From positions 1 to 49,316 of the forward strand of contig MU839280.1 of NCBI GenBank assembly GCA_030685235.1: a stretch of DNA of 49,316 nt. The letters are read 5' to 3'. The notes under the pieces are model-generated. The model did not search any database and was not told the DNA's origin. It saw only the letters and a program-made list of their open reading frames with translations. Below, one piece after another: positions 42,158-49,316 of this stretch (the stretch's first letter is position 1; every line of letters starts with the position of its first letter). Source of the DNA: Copromyces sp. CBS 386.78 (lineage: Eukaryota; Ascomycota; Sordariomycetes; Sordariales; Sordariaceae). The position numbers and the translations under genes are program-made.

Positions 42158-44114
42158 TTATCCTATACTAATTTATTATTAAATATATATATTATCTATT
42201 ATATATTCTATTCCCCCTTAAAAGGTACTATATTTATAAGCGAAGTTAATATAGGTAAGACCTTTATTTATAGTACTATATTTTGGATAGAGTATTTATA
42301 GCTATAGAAAATCTATTCCTAAAAGTAGCCTATTTAAATATACTTTAGTATACTAATTTTATTACTTAATTTAATTATTTAAACTTTTGACGAACTTCGG
42401 GAATTTTTCTCCGACTTCGATTTTTATATTTAATTCGAAAATACTAGCTAAATAAGGGAAGAAGACGATCGGCGGGTAAAAATATTAGTTTAAAAAACCT
42501 TTAACGACTTTATATATATTTACGTACGGTACTGCTAATATCTTAATACGGTTAAAATTATTATTATTATTACGTATTATATTATTATTAAACGTTAGAC
42601 TATTAAAAATAAGGTAATAATCGGGAAGGGCGAGTTAATTCGTAATTATAATAAATATATTTTGCGAAATAAGATTATAATTACTTTTGCGCCAAATTAA
42701 GCGGACGTTAGCGACGATATTAATTCGGATTTATTAAACCCGTTGGAATTTAACGATTTTAACGACGTTAATAATATATATACCGAGTTAGATAGTAATA
42801 CTCGTAGATTTTTAAATAATTTATCCTAATAAATTTTTATTTTAATAGGAATAATAATTCTTAATTTTAATACGAATAAAATATACTAATCGTTAACCTT
42901 CTATAGATATATTAAAAAGTATAAGGTACGTATTATTTATATAAGTATTACATTTATTAAGAATATTAAATTCTAGTTGGTTATTATAAATAAAGTTTAA
43001 TTCGCTAAGAATATAGATTCTATTATTTTCTACGCTATTTAGAAGATTTTTATAGCTATTCGTTTTATTTATTCGGCAATTCTAATTTTAAATCGCTTAA
43101 ATAATATTAATACGTTTATATTATTAATATAAGAGGTATCCTTTTATAATGTTTTTAATAAATTAAAGCGGTTTATTAGTATATTAAATATAATTGGCGA
43201 TAATGAATTCGTTATTTAATACGAAGATAGCGACAATTATATTATTAAATCGGATACTTTTATTAAAGTTTATAACGCCTTATATAATATTAAATAACGT
43301 TAGAGATTTAAATAGTAGTATTTATATCTATAAGTATAAGCGACTATTACCCCTACCGATTCTACTAAAGTGGTTAGCGAATTAATTAGTCGGATTATAC
43401 GTTAAACGTAAGTATTAATTATTAATCGGGGTATAATAACCCTGTTTAAATTTCCGAATAATTCGATATCTTACCTTTTATTAGATATTCCCCCTATAGA
43501 AATATATATTCTATATCTTTTTTACGGGCTTAAAAAGGGGTTAATTACGGAATTTATTAATAATTTTTTGAAGAATATTATAATAAATTTTTCTAATTAC
43601 GAGGTCGACGAAATAAACCCTTATATTATTAATTCGAAGAAGGAAGACCGGAAAGTTGTATTTAATATAACTTTAATCAAATTATGCTAATTCGTAGTAT
43701 AAAATATCTATAGACTTTATATACTTACTTCGGATTTTATCTTCGGTAATTAATTATTGGAAGTATCCGATTATATAATTTAGTACTTTATATACGCTAA
43801 TTATAAGGAGAAGAATTTTAAGAAGTCCGAATTAAATTTAAATTCGGATATATATTTTAGCGTTAATATTATTAATAAATTAATTAGGTTAGACTATAAC
43901 GGGGGTTTATCTTATATATTCATTAATTTAATAATAAATAAAGCTTTCTCCCCTTATATTAGTAAATTCTATATATTTAAATAAGTATTATTAGAATTGC
44001 CCCTCTTCGTTTAGGTAGTAAGTAAATATATAGAAGTATTTTATTCGAAGAAACGTATATTAGTAATTGTTAATTTACTATAGTTATAAATATAAATACC
44101 CTTCTATCCTATAA

Positions 44115-44163
44115 ATTTTATTCTTAGTAGAATTAAAGTAAATTATTTTTATTAGAATAAAAT
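44115..44163. repeat. Hairpin repeat (family member)
   Basis: ATTTTATTCT is exactly complementary to AGAATAAAAT. It is followed by two direct copies of TATATATTCTTATTAGAGTAA 36 bp apart (about 44,175 and 44,211). It falls inside the helicase-C half of the SNF2 relic. Confidence 0.5.
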
Positions 44164-44703
44164 CCGCCCTTTTTTATATATTCTTATTAGAGTAAATTTT
44201 ACCCTTATCCTATATATTCTTATTAGAGTAATATATATATTAGAAGTTAATTATCGAAATAGGATATTGTACTTACTCTTTTGGAAGGTCGGCTTAAAGG
44301 TCGAAATAATTTATAGTAAATAGTTATAAACTGAGCGTATTCGCGTAATAAATAAGTAGAATTCGAATACTATAGATTTGAACGTCCTCGTTTTAAATTT
44401 AACCGTTTATACAGCCAGCTTTAATTTATATTATTAATATTATATTAATATTAGTTTAAATTTCGTATAGAATTTAAATATAATCCTTTAATATATAGGG
44501 AGGTTATATAGAATTAGTTAACGTTGAGTAGTAAAATAATATTTATTAATTATATACGGGACAATTTATAATTAAATTAAGGATTAAATACTACGAAAGG
44601 TTAATGCCGCTTATATCCTTTAATTTTAACCGATATAAAATATATTAATATTTTTTAGTAAATTTACGAATTTGTATTAAGTTTCGAATTAGAAAAGAAA
44701 GGA

Positions 44704-45930
44704 GTGCTAATAATAGTTGGCTTATATTTCAAGATTTTGTACAGTTACGAGGCGATTAAATATATATTCTCCTACGATTCTAACCGTTTTTTGTAGGCGG
44801 TTGAAATTCCGTAGGGGGTCAAAGTTTATTATTCTACGCGAGCGAAAAACTTCAGCTATTTCTATTTAAAATTATTATTTATATTTATATAGGTAATTAA
44901 TGTTAATTGTGCTAACGAAATCGATTAGGAGAAGTTTAATAATAACATTCCCTTATTAGGCCCTTACTTTATAGATAAAGGTATAGATTTAATAACCTAC
45001 GAAAATATATTCGCTAAATTAAATTATATAGTAAAAGATATTAAATTACTTATTGAAAAATTCGCGAAGAGTATATTAAAAGATTCTAAAGGCGAAATTA
45101 AGCGGCGTATTAAAGGCACTAACGAATTTACTTTTAAAAACCGGTAGAAGGTTATAATAACCTTTAAAAATAAAAAGATTAAAGTTAAATTTATTAAAGA
45201 GATTATTAATAGGAAAATAGAATTTTTCGTAGGTAAATAGGGTAAATTAATAAAGACGCTTACGGCAAAAAAATTTATTATTTTATATAAAAAGACTGGG
45301 GAAACGTTTAAAAATTAATTATTTATTAATTTAGCGGAGGACGAAAATAGTCCGCTATTTATTATTATAGAAATCGATAATCGGGTCCGGCCTCTATTAC
45401 CTTTTAAACTATAAGCGAGTCCGCTATTTATTATTATAGAAATTTATAAGTAAGTCCGATCCCCCTTACCTTCTAAATTATAGGCGTATAAACGGGCTAA
45501 AAATAGTAGAAATAATAAAGGCGCGTCCTTAAACAATTAGTTCTTAAATAATTTAAATATTATTAAAATTATCGACCTCGTATACAATTATATACGCTAA
45601 ATACCCTATATCCCCTTTATTAAAAAGGAGCTTTATATATACCTTTTAAAGTCCGTTAACGAATTTTTTAATTAGGAGTATTAATATACCCCTAAGTATA
45701 CGTATAATAATAGCTATATTACTTATAGGCCCTAATTATATTAGCCCTTTAGTCGCCCGGATTATAAGGTAGTCTAGCGGTTTAGTATATAGGATAATAA
45801 CCGGATAGTATATAACTTAGTAAATAATACCGTATATAATAATAATGCTTATTAGACGTTAGCCGAGGTTAAAGATTTTATACGTAAATATAAGGAAGAA
45901 GTCGAATATTTTCTTAGAAATTAGTAAAAG
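44704..45930 (+). pseudogene. RIP-degraded reading frame with in-frame 69-bp tandem repeat
   Basis: Frame 1 reads as protein with few stops: LIIVGLYFKILYSYEAIKYI, YFIDKGIDLITYENIFAKLN, SILKDSKGEIKRRIKGTNEF and, near the end, TLAEVKDFIRKYKEEVEYFL. It overlaps or follows the helicase relic by a frame change, so it may be the helicase C-terminus after an intron/indel, or the next gene. A 69-bp (23-codon) unit is duplicated at 45,349-45,417 and 45,418-45,486. No family recognised. Confidence 0.45.
45349..45486 (+). repeat. 69-bp tandem duplication inside a relic frame
   Basis: AGTCCGCTATTTATTATTAT begins both copies, at 45,349 and 45,418. A period of 69 equals 23 codons, so the duplication preserved the frame. 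Copies differ mainly at RIP-type positions. Confidence 0.8.
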
Positions 45931-45952
45931 TAAATTTTACTTTATCTAGAGT

Positions 45953-45980
45953 GAGGTTTATAATTAATTATATAAACCTC
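45953..45980. repeat. GAGGTTTAT/ATAAACCTC hairpin followed by T-run
   Basis: Perfect 9-bp inverted repeat followed by TTTTTT, a few bases after the last readable block of the relic frame ending near 45,930. The location suggests a 3' end structure of the former gene or element, but in AT-rich DNA it may be chance. Confidence 0.4.
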
Positions 45981-46339
45981 TTTTTTAACTATAATATTAT
46001 CTACGCTAATATTTAATTCCTATACGAGTAAAATTTAGTAGTTTTAGCTTCTCTTAATTTTAATAAAAATAAATTTATAGAATTTCAATTTTATTTTTAG
46101 TTTGCTTTATTTTGCTTTTCTTATATGATATAGTAATTAGAATGGGTTTATAATTTATAAGAAATTCGTAGAGGATAGTATCGGGTATTTGTATTGTGAT
46201 ACTTAACGCGTATGGAGGATAAAGCCCTAGTTAGTAAATTACCTTATTCTAATAAGAGTAAAATCTGATATGTTAGGCCTAATATTACTATTAAAGTATA
46301 GTCGGGAAGATTAGCGGTCGTTAGCCACCAGGGCTTTTA

Positions 46340-46764
46340 GGGTGTGATCCGTATAGAAATTTTGGGATTTTTTCACCGGGTGAAGATACATAGGTGAAAA
46401 AGTGGTACGGGCCAATTTTCACCGAGTTATCAAATCCTGTTCACTGGGTTATTGGGTTTTGGGTGAAAATAGTAATTCTAGTATTTTAGCGTTGAAGTTA
46501 GGCTAATTATAGCGGCTTCAGCACTATTTTAGCGCGGTTGCACTTTGCAAAACAACCTTTTTTCTATTCACCGGGTGAAAATGTGGTTTTGAGCTCTAGT
46601 TGGTTGGAAGGTCGAAAAGCGGAGATTTTTTATTCACCAAAACGTGCACGGACGTTGTAACCCGGTGAAAAGGTACAAAGACGTCGACGTTTTTGGGGAT
46701 CACGATTTTCACCGGGCTTGTTCACCCGGTGAAAACGCAAAAAAAAGCTATACGGATCACACCC
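46340..46764. mobile_element. MITE-like element, GGGTGTGATCCGTATAG termini, TTA target-site duplication
   Basis: The 17 bp GGGTGTGATCCGTATAG at 46,340-46,356 are exactly complementary to 46,748-46,764, and TTA flanks both ends directly (46,337-46,339 and 46,765-46,767). The inverted similarity extends inward to TTCACCGGGTGAA (46,372-46,384) and its complement (46,721-46,733). The same 13-mer recurs at 46,567-46,579. Size is 425 bp with no coding frame. A 3-bp TTA duplication and short TIRs fit the PIF/Harbinger superfamily. Unlike its surroundings it keeps CA/TG dinucleotides. Confidence 0.8.
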
Positions 46765-48100
46765 TTAGTTTGAGCACGATACCTAAGAGAATTGATTGTT
46801 TGAGTACTATAATTCGTTAACCCTATATATGACCGTATAATATTAACGCTACGTCGAAAGCTACGAATTAATACTAGCCACATTTGAACCCGATAATTAT
46901 AATATATCTAGAATTTTAGAATATAAAAAGCTAAAATTGTTTTCGACTTTTAGTTTGTATTTTTTTACGAATCAATCGGCGATTTAGCTATAGTTTGCTT
47001 AATAACGCCCTATTTACCCAATTATAATAATTATTTAATTCAATTGTTTAATTGTTAGGCTTATTTAAAATTAGAATTAGGCGTCCGTTTAAAATCGTTA
47101 ATTATAATATAAATTAGAATATACCGCCGTTATATCTAATTTAGTAAGGGTAAATTTGATTTTTAATTAATAAATAGTCGGTAGAAAGGGCGGTCTACTA
47201 AGGAGGATAAATTTAATTTATTTAATTAATTTTTATATCCGTTACTTTAAGCCTAGCGGCGAAATACTTTTATTAGGACTACTATTCTAACTTTTAATAT
47301 TTTATTATTATACCCGATTTAGCGGGAAAGGCGTAGCTTCGTTAGTATTATTAATCGATATTTAATTTTGTGCCGGCTATTCTTTTTATAGCTTCGGGAG
47401 TTTCGGCTTTTTTTAAGAGTATAAGCGGGCTATAGCTATTTGTCTGGGTTTATTGGCTATATTATTTATTCGTTTAATTATAAAGATTAGTTATTATTTA
47501 ACTTCCCCGTTCGGTAAATAGATATTTTATAAATAGATACTTTAATATACCTAATTTTATTAGATTATATTACTATAATTTATTTACTAATTTTATATAT
47601 TCGTTCGCTTCTATAATCGAATAGCCTGCGAATAAATTATTAAAATAGTAGACGTAGCTATATATTATATTAGTAATTAAATAGGTATTTTGTATAATAG
47701 AAGGTTAAGCGGGGATATTATAGTATTTTAGACGGGCTTAGGTGCCGTTATATATTATAGAGTTTATTCGCTTATTTACGTTATTTATTACCTCCCTAAA
47801 TATAATTTTATTTCGTTTCTAGTACTTTTAATTAAAGTATCTTTAAAATAAGGCTTAACTTATTTAAATAGTTAATAGAATTTACCCCTTTTATTCTCCT
47901 ATTTTATTCCCGATATTAATTGTATCGGGTTTTTCCAAATATTATATTTTCTTTAATTCTATTTCTCTACCCGATATTTATATTTTAATTTAAATTTTTA
48001 TTCTTTTTATACTTCGTACTATATATTCGTTTTACTATCGTTTTACTATATTTTATAATATAATTTATAACGACTATATATATTCAATTCTTTTAATATA
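46765..48100. other. RIP-mutated stretch without recognisable gene
   Basis: AT-rich RIP-type DNA after the inverted-repeat element. Fragments read as protein on both strands but none matches a family I know. Confidence 0.5.
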
Positions 48101-49070
48101 AAGGATTAGTCGGTCGATTTAAAGATTTTATATTATAATAAGTAATTTTATATTGAAGTATTTAATAGAATGTATTTTAATTAAATTTCGGTAATTAATT
48201 AAATATTTTTATAGGTAAATATAAAGAATATAAATACCCTTAATACGCTTTCCGAATAATATCCTATATAGTATAAATAATATAAAGCGCTACTTAATAA
48301 AAAGATTGTACGTATAGTATTATTTAGTAAAGACTACGCTAATATAAAACGGACGTTATTTAAAGTATATTACTTTTAATTTATCTATTATATTAAATAT
48401 TATTAACTATTTAATATTAATTAAATTGATATATTATAGCGGTAATTCGGCTTAAATAAATTAAACCTGATAGAGAAGGGTAAGGCCGCCGAAATTACTA
48501 TACTATTATAATAGACCGGCGGGAACTCCGAAGACTTAATTAATACGGCATTATTTAGCGAAGACTACGCCGGCGCGAAACGGACGCTATTTAAAGTATA
48601 TTATTTTTAATCTATTTATTATATCGGATATTATTAATTATTTAATATTAATTAGATTAATATACTATAATAGTAATTCGGTTTAAATAAATTAAACCTG
48701 ATAAAGAAGGGTAAGGCCGCTGAAATTGCTATTCGACCGTAATAAACCGGCGGGAATTTTAAAGACCCAATTAATATTGAAGGCCCTTTATTAAAGAGGG
48801 TAAAGTTAGACCCGAAAAGGAAAGGTAAGGCCGCCGAAATTACTATTCGATTATAATAAATTGGCGGAAGTTCTAAAGACTTTACTAATATTGAGGGCCC
48901 TTTATTAAAGAGGGTAAAATTAGACCCGAAAGGGAAGGGTAAGGCCGCCGAAATTACTATTCAATTATAATAAATTAGCGAAAATTCTAAATACCGAATA
49001 TATTAAGAGGCCGTCGACGATATTAATATATAGACGGATAACGAAGATAATTTATTAGAAGAGTAATTAA
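48100..49070 (+). pseudogene. RIP-degraded gene with in-frame coding repeats
   Basis: Frame 2 reads protein-like sequence with repeated blocks, TAA/TAG standing for Gln. A 231-bp unit (LFSKDYANIKRTLFKVYYF-type) starts near 48,321 and again at 48,552. A basic module GKAAEITIR...GPLLKRVKLDPKGK recurs with 114-bp period at 48,710, 48,824 and 48,938. Both periods are multiples of three. The C-terminal end is acidic (EAVDDINI, TDNEDNLLEE). Family unknown; a DNA-binding or transposon-encoded protein with a repeat-expanded tail is a guess. Confidence 0.5.
48479..49050 (+). repeat. Tandem repeats, 231-bp and 114-bp periods
   Basis: GGTAAGGCCGCCGAAATT-like sequence occurs at 48,479, 48,710, 48,824 and 48,938, giving spacings of 231, 114 and 114 bp. 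The 114-bp copies are very similar, differing chiefly by C/T and G/A, so they amplified before or between RIP rounds. Confidence 0.85.
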
Positions 49071-49225
49071 CGTTGGAATAAATTTAATAATAGCGCAAAA
49101 TATACTATACGCTCTTATTACGCTTATTTCCCGTAGTATATTATACCCCTTTATATTACTTATATTATATAATTACTTCGATTAATTTAATTAATATTAA
49201 TAGAAAAAGGATATCCTATTATTAA

Positions 49226-49316
49226 AGAGAATGTCTTTTCGCACCGTAATGAATGTCTTCCGGCACCGTAGCCCCACCCACTTACACCCTTCCCGCGCGC
49301 TAATGCACCCCAAAAT
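49226..49316. other. Return to normal base composition at the window edge
   Basis: The last ~90 bp (GCACCGTAATGAATGTCTTC, then CCCCACCCACTTACACCC) are no longer RIP-like, so the island ends about here. Two near-copies of ATGTCTTxxGGCACCGTA-type sequence lie side by side (49,228-49,270). No gene is seen. Confidence 0.5.

Larger units (their letters stand above)
41246..44640 (+). pseudogene. RIP-degraded SNF2-family helicase/ATPase gene
   Basis: Frame 2 stays coherent for about 1,130 codons, with breaks almost only at TAA/TAG (mutated Gln) plus missense such as D to N. Landmarks are KGTIFISEVNIGKTF at 42,224 (SNF2 motif I, normally ADEVGLGKT), LVIINKVQFAKN at 42,977 (motif II, normally IIDEAH/Q-x-x-KN) and YSAILILNRLNNI at 43,070 (motif III, normally SATPI-N-R). 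IGRLYRIS at 44,495 is the helicase-C motif VI (normally GR-x-HRIGQ). Motif spacing is family-like. SNF2 proteins are ATP-driven DNA translocases. The N-terminal part before 42,200 has no recognised domain, and the true start is unknown. Confidence 0.78.
36030..49225. other. RIP-mutated AT-rich island (right), 13 kb
   Basis: A long block of very AT-rich DNA with abrupt edges. C and G persist mainly outside CA/TG contexts (many CG dinucleotides remain). Reading frames on the + strand are broken mainly by TAA and TAG where Gln codons are expected. This is the footprint of repeat-induced point mutation on formerly repetitive, gene-bearing DNA, presumably now constitutive heterochromatin. Only the inverted-repeat element at 46,340-46,764 interrupts it. 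Confidence 0.88.

Noticed and set aside
43194..43385. 63-codon + strand frame in the helicase relic
   Set aside because: It is out of frame with the SNF2 motifs on either side, and low GC makes such short open frames common.
46340..46764. Reading the TTCACC palindromes as a CRISPR-like or operator array
   Set aside because: Spacing is irregular, the organism is eukaryotic, and the arrangement fits subterminal repeats of an inverted-repeat transposon.

Overview
The window looks like nuclear DNA of a filamentous ascomycete, most likely Neurospora or a close Sordariomycete. The genes are interrupted by short introns of about 54-109 bp with GT/AG ends and CTAAC/CTGAC-like branch sites, and there is an intron-containing tRNA-Leu. 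Best-conserved products are PalF, Utp18, a pseudouridine-degrading fusion enzyme and a phenol-2-monooxygenase-like flavoprotein. The most telling feature is two islands of extreme AT-richness, about 560-2200 and 36,030-49,225. In them CpA/TpG looks very scarce and TpA very abundant, and degraded reading frames are broken mainly by TAA/TAG where CAA/CAG would be expected. That is the signature of repeat-induced point mutation (RIP).

Layout. 1-2200: a TTTTTA microsatellite, a short unmutated repeat-like stretch with hairpins, then a RIP island. 2200-36,030: gene-bearing DNA with ten intact protein genes: a flavin monooxygenase (+), an F-box protein (-), the pH-signalling arrestin PalF (+), a short-chain dehydrogenase (-), a bifunctional pseudouridine glycosidase/kinase (-), a secreted protein (+), Utp18 (+), a putative mitochondrial coiled-coil protein (-), a UbiA-like membrane protein (-) and a DUF7136-type secreted protein (-). 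There is also one tRNA-Leu(CAA). Between them lie decayed pieces: a frameshifted tail behind the monooxygenase, an aldo-keto reductase relic and a coding-like relic near 34.6-34.9 kb. A 232-bp TA-flanked inverted-repeat element lies upstream of palF.

36,030-49,225 is a 13-kb RIP-mutated island, and it is the most interesting part. Through the mutations I can read a DUF6589-family gene (about 36.2-38.9 kb) and a large SNF2-family helicase. The helicase has motif I near 42,224, a DEAH-like motif II near 42,980, motif III near 43,073 and the helicase-C Q-x-x-G-R-x-x-R block near 44,490, all in one frame over about 3.4 kb. Further relic frames follow, two with in-frame tandem repeats (69 bp; 231 and 114 bp). 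Everything readable runs on the + strand, so this may be a dead multi-gene mobile element. A small hairpin family (arms like ATTTTACTCCTA) is scattered through it. A 425-bp TTA-flanked inverted-repeat element at 46,340-46,764 sits inside the island but is itself not visibly RIP-mutated.

The intact genes are ordinary chromosomal genes with no operon-like logic. All splice sites are read by eye from frame continuity and family conservation, and no transcript evidence was available.
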